64,000 bases of DNA from Chloroflexota bacterium (GTDB lineage: Bacteria > Chloroflexota > Dormibacteria > Dormibacterales > Dormibacteraceae). Under the pieces are notes generated by a model. It saw only the letters and a list, made by a program, of their open reading frames with translations. It did no database searches and was not told where the DNA came from. Below are positions 1-9,450 of the stretch, piece by piece (position 1 is the stretch's first letter; each line of letters begins with the position of its first letter). Both the position numbers and the translations under genes were made by a program. The stretch spans positions 116,113 to 180,112 of the forward strand of contig VBFH01000024.1 of the NCBI GenBank assembly GCA_005883575.1, given 5' to 3'.

Positions 1-1770
1 CGCGACATGGACACCAACATGTACGAGCGGCAGGCGGGGGGCGATCTCGAGATCGGGTCCTACGCGCACCGGCCGATCCTCTACGACCCTGAGGACCTGC
101 CGCCGGTGGAGCAGGCGGCGCTGTCGCCGACCGAGTTCCCCTTCACGCAGGCCGACTTCGACGAACAGATGCAGCACGCGCTCGAGCTGATGCCTGAGAT
201 CGTGGGTGACGAGTCGGTCGGCGTGAAGTACGCGATCAACGGAATCCTGTCGTTGACGTCGGACGGGATGCCCGTGCTCGGTGAGTCACCGGACGTCAAG
301 GGCCTGTGGGCCGCCGCCGCGGTCTGGGTCAAGGAAGGGCCGGGAACCGGCAAGGCCGTCGCCGAGTGGATGGTCCACGGCTCCTCAGAGATCGATCTCC
401 ATTCCTCCGACATCGCGCGGTTCCATGAACATCAGAGGACCCGCGCGCACGTGCGCGCGAGGGCGGCGGAGGGTTTCAACAAGACGTACGGCATCGTCCA
501 CCCGAGCGAGCAGTGGGCCTCCAACCGCGATGTGCGGCTCGCGCCGTTCCATGCGCGCGAGCGCGAGCTGGGTGCCGTGTTCTTCGAGGCCGCCGGCTGG
601 GAGAGGCCGCATTGGTACGAATCGAACGGGGCCTTGCTCGAGGAGTACGACGACCAGGTCACGCACCGGACCTCGGAGTGGGAATCGCGGTGGTGGTCGC
701 CGATCATCAACGCCGAGCACCTGGCGATGCGCGAGCGCGCCGGCCTGTTCGACCTGTCCGCGTTCACGATCTTCGACGTCGTCGGTCCCGGCGCCCTCGC
801 CTCGGTCCAGTGCGCTGCCCTGCGCCAGATGGAGGTGCCGGTCGGTCGCGTGGTCTACACGCCCGTGCTCAGCCCGAACGGCGGGTTCAAGTCCGACCTC
901 ACGATCATGCGGCTCGGTGACGAGCACTTCCGCGTCGTCACCGGCGGGGCGGCCGGGATGTCGGACAAGAAGTGGTTCCGCGACCAGCTCGTCCCGGGCG
1001 CTGAGCTGGCCGACCTGACTTCGTCAATGACCACCATCGGGCTCTGGGGCCCTCGGGCGCGGGACATCCTCGAAAGCACCACCTCCGACGACGTTTCCAA
1101 CGAAGGCTTCAAATTCGGGACGTGCCGCGTAATCGAGATCGGCACGCAGCGCGTCCTCGCCTCGCGCATCTCCTACGTCGGCGACCTGGGCTGGGAGCTT
1201 TACGTCCCGATGGAGCAGGGCTTGATGCTCTGGGACACGCTGTGGGAGGCCGGGCGCCCACACGGCTTGGCGGCATGCGGGATCGGCGTCTACGGCACGA
1301 CCGGCCGTCTGGAGAAGTGCTATCGCGCGCACGGCAACGAGCTGGAAACCGAGTACAACGTGGTCGAAGCCGGCATGGCCGCCCCGCGGGTGAAGGCAGA
1401 GGACTTCGTCGGCAAAGCGGCGCACCTTAGACATCGCGAAGAGGACCCTGCCGCCATGCTCTGCACGCTGACCGTCGACGACCACCGCTCCAAGTCGGGC
1501 GAGAAGCGGTACATGCTCGGCCGCGAACCAATCCTCACCAGGGACGGAAAGCGAATCGTCGATCGTCACGGCCGGGGGTCATACGTCACGAGCGCCGGTG
1601 CCGGACCGTCCGTCGGCAAGCACATCCTGATGGCGTACCTGACGCCCGAGGAGTCCGTGCTCGGCAACCAGCTGCTGGTCGAGTACATGGGCGAGCGCTA
1701 CCCTGCCTCGGTGGCCGTGGCCGGCGCGACCCCGCTTTTCGATCCCGAGAACACGCGCATTAGGGCTTAG
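1..1770 (+). CDS. dimethylglycine/sarcosine dehydrogenase-like flavoprotein, 5'-truncated by window
   Basis: The reading frame is open from base 1, so the N-terminal FAD-binding half lies outside the window; 589 residues are visible. The first ~115 residues are the end of a DAO-type oxidase fold (GMPVLGESPDVKGLW, then EGPGTGKAVAEWMV), followed by a short linker domain and a GcvT-like aminomethyltransferase domain (about 180-460) with its C-terminal barrel. This domain order is that of dimethylglycine, sarcosine and related N-methyl amino acid dehydrogenases, which oxidise an N-methyl group and pass the carbon to THF as methylene-THF. The ETF genes directly downstream fit an ETF-linked dehydrogenase. 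The exact substrate cannot be read from the sequence. Confidence 0.85.
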   Translation, partial: RDMDTNMYERQAGGDLEIGSYAHRPILYDPEDLPPVEQAALSPTEFPFTQADFDEQMQHALELMPEIVGDESVGVKYAINGILSLTSDGMPVLGESPDVKGLWAAAAVWVKEGPGTGKAVAEWMVHGSSEIDLHSSDIARFHEHQRTRAHVRARAAEGFNKTYGIVHPSEQWASNRDVRLAPFHARERELGAVFFEAAGWERPHWYESNGALLEEYDDQVTHRTSEWESRWWSPIINAEHLAMRERAGLFDLSAFTIFDVVGPGALASVQCAALRQMEVPVGRVVYTPVLSPNGGFKSDLTIMRLGDEHFRVVTGGAAGMSDKKWFRDQLVPGAELADLTSSMTTIGLWGPRARDILESTTSDDVSNEGFKFGTCRVIEIGTQRVLASRISYVGDLGWELYVPMEQGLMLWDTLWEAGRPHGLAACGIGVYGTTGRLEKCYRAHGNELETEYNVVEAGMAAPRVKAEDFVGKAAHLRHREEDPAAMLCTLTVDDHRSKSGEKRYMLGREPILTRDGKRIVDRHGRGSYVTSAGAGPSVGKHILMAYLTPEESVLGNQLLVEYMGERYPASVAVAGATPLFDPENTRIRA

Positions 1771-1773
1771 ATC

Positions 1774-2538
1774 GTGCGGATTGCGGTGTGCATTAAACGC
1801 GTGCCGATCACCGGTGGCCGCATCGTCCTCACCGCCGACGCGCGGGCGATCAACACCCAGCACCTCGGGTTCACCATGAGCCCGCACGAGGAGTGCGGCG
1901 TCGAGGAAGCGGTGCGCCTGATCGAGGCGAACAAAGGTGACTCGGTTGTGCTCACGCTCGGGCCGCCCGAAGCCGTGGAGCAGCTGCGGGACGCGATGGC
2001 GCTGGGCATCGACCGCGCGATCCACCTGCAGACCGATGGTCAGGAATGGGATGGCGAGTCCACCGCCGCTGCGCTCCTCGACGCGATCCGCGCCGACGAG
2101 ACCTCAAACGGACCGTTCGACATCATCTTTTTCGGCAACGAGTCGGCCGACTCGGGCGGCTTCCAGGTCGGCCTGCGCGTCGCTTACGCGTTGAACCGCC
2201 CCTGCGTGACCGGTTTGAAAAGGGTGACCCTCGAAGGTTCGTCCGTCCGCTGTGAGCAGGAGGTCGAAGACGGCCGGGACGTCTACGTAGTGCCCCTGCC
2301 TGCGGTGCTGACCGTGAAAGAAGGCCTGAACCTGCCCCGCTACCCGTCGGTGCCGGGGCGGATGCGAGCTCGCAGCAAGCCAGTCGCCGATGTCACGCCG
2401 GCTCGACCCGCGCCGAGGCTGGAGCTGGTCAAGCTCTTGGTGCCCGCGGGCCAGGGCAGGCGCGCGGAGTCGCTGGGGAGCGGCGCGGCAGCCGCACCCG
2501 CCGTGGTCGACGTATTCCAGAAAGCCGGCGTGCTGTGA
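1774..2538 (+). CDS. etfB: electron transfer flavoprotein beta subunit
   Basis: A 254-residue protein, the usual EtfB length, starting GTG three bases after the preceding stop. The N-terminus IAVCIKRVP and the C-terminal signature LNLPRYPSVPGRMRA are typical of EtfB/FixA. The subunit binds AMP and, with EtfA, accepts electrons from the flavoprotein dehydrogenase encoded upstream. It overlaps etfA by four bases (GTGA), so the two are probably translationally coupled. No extra cysteine clusters or extensions of a bifurcating type are evident. Confidence 0.95.
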   Translation: MRIAVCIKRVPITGGRIVLTADARAINTQHLGFTMSPHEECGVEEAVRLIEANKGDSVVLTLGPPEAVEQLRDAMALGIDRAIHLQTDGQEWDGESTAAALLDAIRADETSNGPFDIIFFGNESADSGGFQVGLRVAYALNRPCVTGLKRVTLEGSSVRCEQEVEDGRDVYVVPLPAVLTVKEGLNLPRYPSVPGRMRARSKPVADVTPARPAPRLELVKLLVPAGQGRRAESLGSGAAAAPAVVDVFQKAGVL

Positions 2539-3410
2539 ACGTCCTCGTGCTGATGGAGCCAGGCGAGCCATCGCGGCAGGCGCTGACGCTCGCCCGGAAG
2601 TTCGGCGAGCCACATGGGCTGCCCGTACAGGCGGTGCAGCCGTTCGCCCCGGACGCGCTGGCCGCGGCGCTCGCGCGGGCGGTCGAGGAGCTCGACGCCG
2701 GCGCGGTGTTCGCGGCCGGCACCGATCGGGGCAACGAGGTCATGGCGAGGCTCGCAGCGCGTCTGAACCTGCCCCTGGCCGCCAACTGCATCGGCGCCGC
2801 GCCCGGCGATCCCGCGACCGTCACGCGCCTGCGCTGGGGCGGGAGCCTCCTCGAGGAGGCTCGCCTGCACAGCCCACGTCCGCTGGTGACCGTGGCGCCT
2901 CACACCGTCCCGGCCGATGACGGGCCGCAGCCGCCGACCATCGAGGTGGGTTCTCCGGCTCTGGGCGACCTGGTCGTGCGCGTGTCTGATCACATCAAGC
3001 CGACAAACGGAGGCATTTCCCTCGCCGACGCCAAGGTGATCGTCAGCGGCGGACGGGGCGTCGGCTCCAAGGAGGGCTTCGCCATCATCGAGGAGCTGGC
3101 CGGGTTGCTGGGCGCCGCCGTGGGCTGCTCGCGCGCGGTGACCAGCGCGGGGTGGCGGCCGCACAGCGACCAGGTGGGGCAGACCGGGACCAAGGTCGCG
3201 CCGGAGGTCTACATCGCCTGCGGCATCTCGGGAGCGACGCAGCATATGGCCGGCCTCAAGGGCGCCAAACGAATATTGGCGATCAACTCGGACCCGCAGG
3301 CCCCGCTGATGCTCAACGCTGACTACACCGTAACCGGCGACCTCAAGGAGATTGTGCCCGCGATCTCCGCGGAGATCCGCCGGGCGCGCGCAGGGCGCAC
3401 TTCAAGCTGA
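2535..3410 (+). CDS. etfA: electron transfer flavoprotein alpha subunit
   Basis: A 291-residue protein, slightly short for EtfA. The C-terminal FAD-binding domain is clear: SGGRGVGS near residue 170, then SRAVTSAGW, HSDQVGQTG, YIACGISGATQH and AINSDPQAPL, the canonical EtfA signature. It forms the heterodimeric ETF with the etfB product and binds the redox FAD. It starts GTG overlapping the etfB stop and is followed after 17 bases by the Fe-S oxidoreductase, which is the probable electron acceptor. Confidence 0.95.
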   Translation: MNVLVLMEPGEPSRQALTLARKFGEPHGLPVQAVQPFAPDALAAALARAVEELDAGAVFAAGTDRGNEVMARLAARLNLPLAANCIGAAPGDPATVTRLRWGGSLLEEARLHSPRPLVTVAPHTVPADDGPQPPTIEVGSPALGDLVVRVSDHIKPTNGGISLADAKVIVSGGRGVGSKEGFAIIEELAGLLGAAVGCSRAVTSAGWRPHSDQVGQTGTKVAPEVYIACGISGATQHMAGLKGAKRILAINSDPQAPLMLNADYTVTGDLKEIVPAISAEIRRARAGRTSS

Positions 3411-3427
3411 CGCCGCTGATCGCGCTG

Positions 3428-5353
3428 GTGCTGTTGCTTGCGATCTCGGTCGCCCTGTTCTCGCGGCGTGCGTTATTCCTCTTCCGGCTCCTGCGCACCG
3501 GCAAGCCGGCCGCCCGGTTCGACAACGTGCCGGCCCGGGCGCGAGCCGAGGCCAAGGTCGTAATCGGTCAGAGCAAGCTGCTGCAGCGACTCCTGCCAGG
3601 TCTCATGCACGCCGCGATCTTCTGGGGCTTTCTGGTCTTGTTCCCGACCATCCTGATCGCGATGATCGGCGCAGTCGACCCGCGCGCGACGATGCCGTGG
3701 CTCGGCGCCCAGGGCTGGTACGCGTTCCTAGTCGACATCTTCGCGCTGCTCGTGTTGATCGGCGTCGCGATGGCGTTCGTCATCCGCAAGGTGCAGCGGC
3801 CGGCGCGGTTCGCCGGCAGCCACCTCGGCGAGGCCGACCTGATCCTCGCGCTGATCACGGGCATCGTGATCACGCTCTTCCTCTGGCACGCATCGCAGAT
3901 CGCCCTACACCTGAATGACTACCCCGCGCAGTGGGCGCCGATTTCACACGCCCTGTCCAACGTGGTTGGGCCTGCGGCACCGGTGCTCGAGCGCGTGGCC
4001 GTCTGGTCCCATGTCCTCATCATCCTTTCGTTTCTGGTCTACCTGCCTTACTCGAAGCACCTGCACATCCTGGTCGCGGCCTTCAACGTGTACTTCGGAC
4101 GCACGCAGCCGCGGGGCCGGCTCCAGCCGGTCGATTTCGAGGTGACCGAGCAGGAAGTCAGATTCGGCTCCGCGCGGGCAAGCGACATGACGTGGAAGCA
4201 GATGCTCGACACGATGTCGTGCACCGAGTGCGGCCGCTGCCAGGAAGTGTGCCCTGCCTACAACACAGGTAAGCCGCTGTCGCCAAAGCTCCTGATGATG
4301 GCTCTGCGCGACAACCTGCTGAGTGAGACGTCGACTCCGATCGTGCCCAACGCCGTGATCGATGACGTCGTCTGGGACTGCGTCACGTGCGGCGCGTGCG
4401 TGCGCGAATGTCCTGTGAACATCGAGCACATCGACCACATCATCGACCTGCGCCGCAACCTGGTCATGGTCGAATCGAGGTTTCCCGAGGAAGCGGGGAC
4501 GATGCTGCGGGACGTCGACAGGAGCTCCAATCCGTGGGGCAAGCCGCAATCTGACCGCACACTGTGGGCGGAGGGACTCGGCGTGCGGGTGCTTCAGCCG
4601 GGCGATCCCGCGCCGGGGGTGCTGTTCTGGGTCGGCTGCGCCCCGGCCTTCGACGAACGGGCCCGCAAGTCCGCGGTGTCGACCGTCAAGCTGCTCCAGC
4701 AGGCGGGCGTCGATTTCGCGATCCTCGGCCCGCGCGAGGCGTGCAACGGAGATCCGGCGAGGCGAATGGGCGACGAGTACACATTTCAGCGGCTCGCCGG
4801 CGAGAACGTCGCCACGCTGAACGGCGCCGGGGTGACGAAGATCCTGACGACCTGCCCACACTGCTTCAACACCCTTGGCAACGAATACCCCGACTTCGGC
4901 GGCCGCTACGAGGTCGTGCACCACACCGAGTTCCTCGCCGAGCTGGTGCGCGAGGGCAAGCTCAAGCCCGCGGCAAGCAACCAGACCATCACGTACCACG
5001 ATTCCTGTTACCTGGCACGCCACAACGACGTGCGCACCCAGCCGCGTGAGCTGGTGGCCGCGGTGGGCAAGGCTGTGGAGATGCCGCGCAACCGAGAGCG
5101 GACGTTCTGCTGCGGAGCCGGCGGGGCGCGGATGTGGATGGAGGAGAAGCGCGGCCGTCCGATCAACCAGGAGCGCGTTCGCGAGGCGGCCGCGACCGGA
5201 GCGGAGACGCTGGCGGTCGCCTGTCCCTTCTGTACGGTGATGCTCGACGACGGCGTACGCGAAACGGGCGCGAATCTTCAGGTCTTCGACCTGGCAACGC
5301 TGCTCCACGAGGCCGTGGAGCGCCAGCGCAACGTCAGGCTCTCAGATACGTAA
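3428..5353 (+). CDS. membrane-bound heterodisulfide-reductase-like Fe-S oxidoreductase (DgcB-like)
   Basis: 641 residues. The N-terminal ~230 residues contain about five membrane segments resembling the cytochrome b-type gamma subunit of nitrate reductase. They are followed by two 4Fe-4S motifs (CTECGRCQEVCP near 260, CVTCGACVRECP near 317) and two CCG-type domains (CPHC, CCGAGGARMW, CPFC). Such proteins link ETF to the quinone pool in place of classical ETF-QO. In Pseudomonas and rhizobia the dimethylglycine catabolic gene dgcB has this architecture and lies with dgcA and etfAB, the same neighbourhood as here. The GTG start at 3428 is the first clear one; the frame stays open a little upstream. 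The 3' end overlaps the convergent response regulator by 20 bases. Confidence 0.85.
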   Translation: MLLLAISVALFSRRALFLFRLLRTGKPAARFDNVPARARAEAKVVIGQSKLLQRLLPGLMHAAIFWGFLVLFPTILIAMIGAVDPRATMPWLGAQGWYAFLVDIFALLVLIGVAMAFVIRKVQRPARFAGSHLGEADLILALITGIVITLFLWHASQIALHLNDYPAQWAPISHALSNVVGPAAPVLERVAVWSHVLIILSFLVYLPYSKHLHILVAAFNVYFGRTQPRGRLQPVDFEVTEQEVRFGSARASDMTWKQMLDTMSCTECGRCQEVCPAYNTGKPLSPKLLMMALRDNLLSETSTPIVPNAVIDDVVWDCVTCGACVRECPVNIEHIDHIIDLRRNLVMVESRFPEEAGTMLRDVDRSSNPWGKPQSDRTLWAEGLGVRVLQPGDPAPGVLFWVGCAPAFDERARKSAVSTVKLLQQAGVDFAILGPREACNGDPARRMGDEYTFQRLAGENVATLNGAGVTKILTTCPHCFNTLGNEYPDFGGRYEVVHHTEFLAELVREGKLKPAASNQTITYHDSCYLARHNDVRTQPRELVAAVGKAVEMPRNRERTFCCGAGGARMWMEEKRGRPINQERVREAAATGAETLAVACPFCTVMLDDGVRETGANLQVFDLATLLHEAVERQRNVRLSDT

Positions 5354-5978
5354 GTACGGCCAGAACGCGCCGGTGATCTTCTGCCGCGGGCTCGAGCTCG
5401 AGCTTGGAGAAGATGCTCCGGACATGGCCCTCGACCGTCTTCTCGCTCAGATGCAGTGACGTGCCGATGCCAGTGTTGGAACGGCCCTCTGCCATCAGGT
5501 TGAGCACCGCGCGCTCGCGTTCGGTCAGCTCCCCGACCACGTCGCGGCGCCGGCGTCTGACCAGCAGCTCCGACACCACGTCGGGATCGATCGCCGATCC
5601 ACCGCCCGCCACTCGCCGCACCGTGTCGAGGAATTCGCGCACGTCTGAGACGCGGTCCTTGAGCAGATAGCCCACCCGTCCGGCGCCGCGCTCCAGCAAT
5701 CGGAGCGCGTGAGTCGTCTCGACGTACTGGGACAGCAACAGCACGGCCACCTTGGGGTGCGACTCCCTGATCTGGACGGCAGCCGCCAACCCTTCGGTGG
5801 TGTGCGTAGGCGGCATCCGGATGTCGGTGATGACGACGTCGGGGCTTTGCGCTTCGACAATCGCGATAAGTTGCGCCGCGTCTCCGGCGCGCCCGACCAC
5901 CTCCATGCCTGACGCCTCCAGGAGGCGGGCCAGCCCCTCCCGAAAGAGGACCGAATCATCGGCGACGGCTACGCGCAA
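5334..5978 (-). CDS. NarL/LuxR-family response regulator
   Basis: 214 residues. An N-terminal receiver domain (VAVADDS acidic pocket, phospho-acceptor Asp52 in VITDIRMP, conserved Lys in YLLKDRV) is followed by a LuxR-type helix-turn-helix (LTERERAVLNLMAEGRSN, then LSEKTVEGHVRSIFSKL). It is encoded just after the histidine kinase and overlaps it by 10 bases, so the two are a cognate pair. The start codon is TTG at 5978; it aligns with the usual receiver N-terminus. The target genes are unknown. Confidence 0.93.
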   Translation of the reverse strand: MRVAVADDSVLFREGLARLLEASGMEVVGRAGDAAQLIAIVEAQSPDVVITDIRMPPTHTTEGLAAAVQIRESHPKVAVLLLSQYVETTHALRLLERGAGRVGYLLKDRVSDVREFLDTVRRVAGGGSAIDPDVVSELLVRRRRRDVVGELTERERAVLNLMAEGRSNTGIGTSLHLSEKTVEGHVRSIFSKLELEPAAEDHRRVLAVLTYLRA

Positions 5979-8158
5979 GGAAGCTCGGCGGTGATGGTCG
6001 TGCCGCCCCCGGGCGGGCTGACGACCTCGATGCTTCCACTTGCCGCGGCCACGCGGTCTCGCAGCCCGACGATCCCCGAACCGCGGCTTGGATCAGCTCC
6101 GCCGACGCCGTCATCCGAGACCTCGAGGTGGAGCCTTCCGCCGGACTCATCGACCGTTATCTCGATCGAGCCGGCTCCCGAGTGCTTGGCGGCGTTCGCC
6201 AGTGCTTCGGCGATCACGAAATATGCCGCGGCCTCCACTGCTTCCCCGTACCTGCGGTCGGATCCGGCGACCACTGTGGTCACGATTGGCGAGCGGTCCG
6301 CGAGCGCGCGGATCGCGGGCACCAACCCGGCCTCGGCAAGAAGCGGCGGCTGCAGCCCGCGCGCAAGGTTTCGCAGCTCGGCCAGGCCTGCGCGGACCTC
6401 GCGCCCCGCTTCTCCAATCAGCTCGCTACGGCCCTTCTCGCCGGCGACGTCAGCCATGCCCAATGCCAGAAGCGCGTTGACGAATCGCTGCTGAGCGCCA
6501 TCGTGGAGGTTGCGCTCGATGCGGCGTCGCTCGACGTCTTGGGCAGCCACGATCCGGGACCGCGAGTCTCGCAATTCCTGAACGAGGCGGAAGCGAACCA
6601 ACACCAGCCCAGCATGGGACGCAAGGTCATGGAAGAGGCGCTGCTCTACTGAGGTGAGCTCTTCGCCGCGAGACTTGGCGAGAACGAGCGCACCAAGCAA
6701 AGCACCATCGTGAAAGACCTCTTCCACCCTGACCTGGGAACCGAGTCGAGCCTTGACCTCATCAAGTGAAGTCAGGCTCACTTGCGCTCCATCTCGTTCT
6801 GGCGAGGAAGCGGCCAGCTGCAGCCGATCGCCCAGCTTGACCCACACCTCTGTAATCGAGGCGCCGGTACCCTCGCGCAGGAGCTCCGCCATCCGGGGCA
6901 GCAAGACGTCTGCTTGCTCGGCGCGGCCGATGCCGGCCGCGAAGTCGGACAAAATATCGTAGGGCCGCGCTCGCTTGCCGTAGACGGCGGCGTTGGCAAT
7001 GGCCTGGAGCCGGGACCGCACAGGGAGCAGAAGCGCGGCTATCACCGCAATGGCGACAACATTGAGCAGCGGGTCGACTCCTGCGCGCTGACCAAGGAGA
7101 CTGCCCACACCCGCGATGACGATCGCATATGAGGCCGTCACGAATAACGCCAGGCCGCCATAGAGAATGGTCCTGTTGATGACGATGTCGATGTCGTAGA
7201 GCCGATAGCGCACGATCGCGATGCCGATTGCCATCGGCACGAGCACCGCCCCCGCCAGTGACGACGCGAGCCCAGACCAGCTTCCGATGGCGTGCGCAGT
7301 TTCCGATTCAACGAATTGCTGCACCGCCAGCCGTGTGGAATCCGGAAGCCAATCTAGGGGCGGGGGATTGTCTGCCAGACCCAACAGAACTGTCACGACA
7401 AAAATGGTCGCCGCGTAGGCGAACCATTTCAGCTGCAGGCGAACCTCACCGGAGGCGGTGGCCAGCCGCAGCAGCAGATAGGTGGCGACCAGAACCGCGA
7501 GCCCCGGCCGCGCCCAACCGACAGCGCCCGAGGCGAAGCCGATCGAGGCTCCGATCGGCCACACACTCGGCGGCAGGGTGACCGGCACCCACTGCTGAGG
7601 GCCTACCCGCAGCGGATAAGGATCGTCGAGGCCAACGAGCAGGTCGGCGGCTACATCGAGGATGACGAGAACGACCAGCAGCCGCCACCGAGATGACTTG
7701 AGCCGCCCATCGGGGAATATGAGAACGAACAGGACGCCGCCCAACAAGCTCAGGCCAGGGGTGAATTTCTCGCTCCACGCCGCGATGTCGGCAAGGGGCA
7801 GAGAGCCTGGAGCCACAAGAAGTCCACGCACCGCGTACTCGGCCGCAAACGCTTGCAGCCAGCTGAACACAACCCACTGCACAAAAAGCAGGCTCAGGAG
7901 TGCCCGAGGCCGCCGCCAGACGATGGCCGCGCAGATCAGCGACAGCGTGATCAGTGCCACGGTCTGAGCGAGGGTCCGAACCGCGAGCGACCAGCCCACA
8001 CTGAGCCCAGCCAGCGTGTACGCCGGCGGGCTCTGGCGATCGATGATCGTAAGCCCCAACGTGGCAACCGCAAGTGCCGGCCCGAGGAGTGCGATCGCAA
8101 CGCCGGCAATCGCAGGCGGGCCAGGGACGCTGCGGAAGCCGGCTACGCGGGCCGCCAC
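5969..8158 (-). CDS. polytopic sensor histidine kinase (HisKA_3/HATPase)
   Basis: 729 residues. The first ~380 residues carry many membrane segments. A GAF-like region (~395-520) precedes a HisKA_3 dimerisation box containing ERRRIERNLHDGAQQRFV, with the phospho-acceptor His in LHDGAQQ. The HATPase domain follows, with N box EALANAAKHSGAG, G1 box VSDDGVGG and G2 box GSGIVGLRDRV. This is the NarX/DesK-like kinase class that partners LuxR-type regulators. It lies between the TolB-like lipoprotein gene (16-base overlap) and its regulator, suggesting one transcript. The signal sensed is not evident. Confidence 0.9.
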   Translation of the reverse strand: MAARVAGFRSVPGPPAIAGVAIALLGPALAVATLGLTIIDRQSPPAYTLAGLSVGWSLAVRTLAQTVALITLSLICAAIVWRRPRALLSLLFVQWVVFSWLQAFAAEYAVRGLLVAPGSLPLADIAAWSEKFTPGLSLLGGVLFVLIFPDGRLKSSRWRLLVVLVILDVAADLLVGLDDPYPLRVGPQQWVPVTLPPSVWPIGASIGFASGAVGWARPGLAVLVATYLLLRLATASGEVRLQLKWFAYAATIFVVTVLLGLADNPPPLDWLPDSTRLAVQQFVESETAHAIGSWSGLASSLAGAVLVPMAIGIAIVRYRLYDIDIVINRTILYGGLALFVTASYAIVIAGVGSLLGQRAGVDPLLNVVAIAVIAALLLPVRSRLQAIANAAVYGKRARPYDILSDFAAGIGRAEQADVLLPRMAELLREGTGASITEVWVKLGDRLQLAASSPERDGAQVSLTSLDEVKARLGSQVRVEEVFHDGALLGALVLAKSRGEELTSVEQRLFHDLASHAGLVLVRFRLVQELRDSRSRIVAAQDVERRRIERNLHDGAQQRFVNALLALGMADVAGEKGRSELIGEAGREVRAGLAELRNLARGLQPPLLAEAGLVPAIRALADRSPIVTTVVAGSDRRYGEAVEAAAYFVIAEALANAAKHSGAGSIEITVDESGGRLHLEVSDDGVGGADPSRGSGIVGLRDRVAAASGSIEVVSPPGGGTTITAELPCA

Positions 8159-9123
8159 CGCGGTAGCACCTTGACCCCACGTCCATGCGTCAGCTGCGTC
8201 AGATCGCTTCCGTCGGGTCGCACAGCAAAGAGCTGAGAGTCATTGGCGTTACGCTCGAAGACGATCCAGGTGCCGTCGGGCGACCAGTCGGGATAATCGT
8301 CGAACCTGAGCCCGGGCACGCTCGCAGTGACGCGGTGGGGCTCGATTTGGTCGACATTGTCCTGGCCGACGGTCAACCAGTAAATCAACGCCGGCTGCCC
8401 AGCCGCCAGCGCGGCGAAGGTGATGCGTGTGCCGTCCGGCGACCATCGCGGAAAGCCCGCGCCGCCTCCAGTGCCTTCGTGGTGAGTGAGCTTTTGGAGT
8501 CCGCTTCCGTCCGCCCCCGCTCTGTATATGTCAAAGGTCCCACCCATATCGGACTGGAAAGCCAGGGAGCGCCCGTCTGGGCTCCACGCCGCCTCATTGA
8601 AGGTTCCAGAGTGGATCACCAGGCGGTGGATGTCAGTGCCGTCCGGGTGCATCAGGTAAAGGTCGCGGTAGTAGCCAGTTCCGCCTGAGTCAGCCACTCC
8701 ATCGCGGGTGCTGTTGAAGCTGATCCACTGCCCGTCGGGCGACCATGAGGGGTACTCGTTGAAACCACGACCGTCGGTCAACCGCTGAACCCGGCCCCCG
8801 CTGAGGTCCATGACATAGATGTCATCGCGACCGTCGCGCGTGCTTTGAAACACGATCCTGGATCCGTCCGGCGACCAAGCGCCGTCCAGGTTCCAGGCCA
8901 GGTCCGAGGTGAGCGCCCGGACACCGCCAGTCGCCACGTCGAGCAGGTAGAGGCCGCCGTTCACGCTGGGCCAGTCAGAGCAGTAGTAGAGAACCTCGCC
9001 ACCGATCTCCGGATGCGGTCTGCCGGCGCCCGTGCCGCACGTGGCCGGCGAGGAAGAGCCTCCGCATGACGCGAGTCCGGCCAGAAGCGCCAGGCCCAGC
9101 GCGCCGCTCAAACAACGGTTCAT
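8143..9123 (-). CDS. TolB-like beta-propeller lipoprotein
   Basis: About 326 residues from the ATG at 9123 (an in-frame ATG at 9144 with a GGATGG upstream is an alternative). A lipoprotein signal ends in the lipobox LAGLASCGG. The mature part repeats WD40-like TolB/PD40 blades, seen as recurring 'WSPDG' motifs (WSPDGSRIVFQS, WSPDGQWISFNS, WSPDGRSLAF, WSPDGTRITF, WSPDGTWIVFE). It is probably an extracytoplasmic, membrane-anchored propeller. Its position upstream of the kinase and regulator and the 16-base overlap suggest a sensory accessory role, which is inference. Confidence 0.85.
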   Translation of the reverse strand: MNRCLSGALGLALLAGLASCGGSSSPATCGTGAGRPHPEIGGEVLYYCSDWPSVNGGLYLLDVATGGVRALTSDLAWNLDGAWSPDGSRIVFQSTRDGRDDIYVMDLSGGRVQRLTDGRGFNEYPSWSPDGQWISFNSTRDGVADSGGTGYYRDLYLMHPDGTDIHRLVIHSGTFNEAAWSPDGRSLAFQSDMGGTFDIYRAGADGSGLQKLTHHEGTGGGAGFPRWSPDGTRITFAALAAGQPALIYWLTVGQDNVDQIEPHRVTASVPGLRFDDYPDWSPDGTWIVFERNANDSQLFAVRPDGSDLTQLTHGRGVKVLPRWRPA

Positions 9124-9280
9124 GGGCGCGATGTTGCCACTCATGAGGCCATCCGAACAGCGGGCAAGCACCTGTTGCCATGCAGGAGTGTCGAGGGCCA
9201 GCCCTCGGAGAGATTCCGGGATCGCCCTCGTGTGGGCGGCCGGCCGCGAAACCTACTCTGCCGTCGAGGTGAAGTCGACG

Positions 9281-9439
9281 ATGAACAATCTGAAACGCGG
9301 TGCTGTCACGGCGGGCCTGGTGATTGCTTTCTTTCTCGCCCTCACCATTTCGGTGCAGTTCTGGCTGGCGACCACCCCGCCAGCGGGTGGCTCGGGTGCC
9401 GTCGTGATGGCGTATCCGACTCCCGATCCGCATCCGTGA
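9281..9439 (+). CDS. small single-pass membrane protein, unknown
   Basis: A 52-residue frame starting ATG at 9281, with GAGGTGAAG about 8 bases upstream as a good ribosome-binding site. The protein has a short basic N-terminus (MNNLKRG), one hydrophobic segment (about residues 9-30) and a proline-rich tail (PTPDPHP). It lies between the divergent lipoprotein gene and the convergent fhs gene and belongs to no family I recognise. The well-placed Shine-Dalgarno and the clean membrane segment are the only support. Confidence 0.5.
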   Translation: MNNLKRGAVTAGLVIAFFLALTISVQFWLATTPPAGGSGAVVMAYPTPDPHP

Positions 9440-9450
9440 GTGGCGCCGGA

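Noticed and set aside
3944..5308. A 454-codon minus-strand frame opposite the Fe-S oxidoreductase
   Set aside because: No recognisable domain; it is the antisense of a gene with intact 4Fe-4S and CCG motifs.
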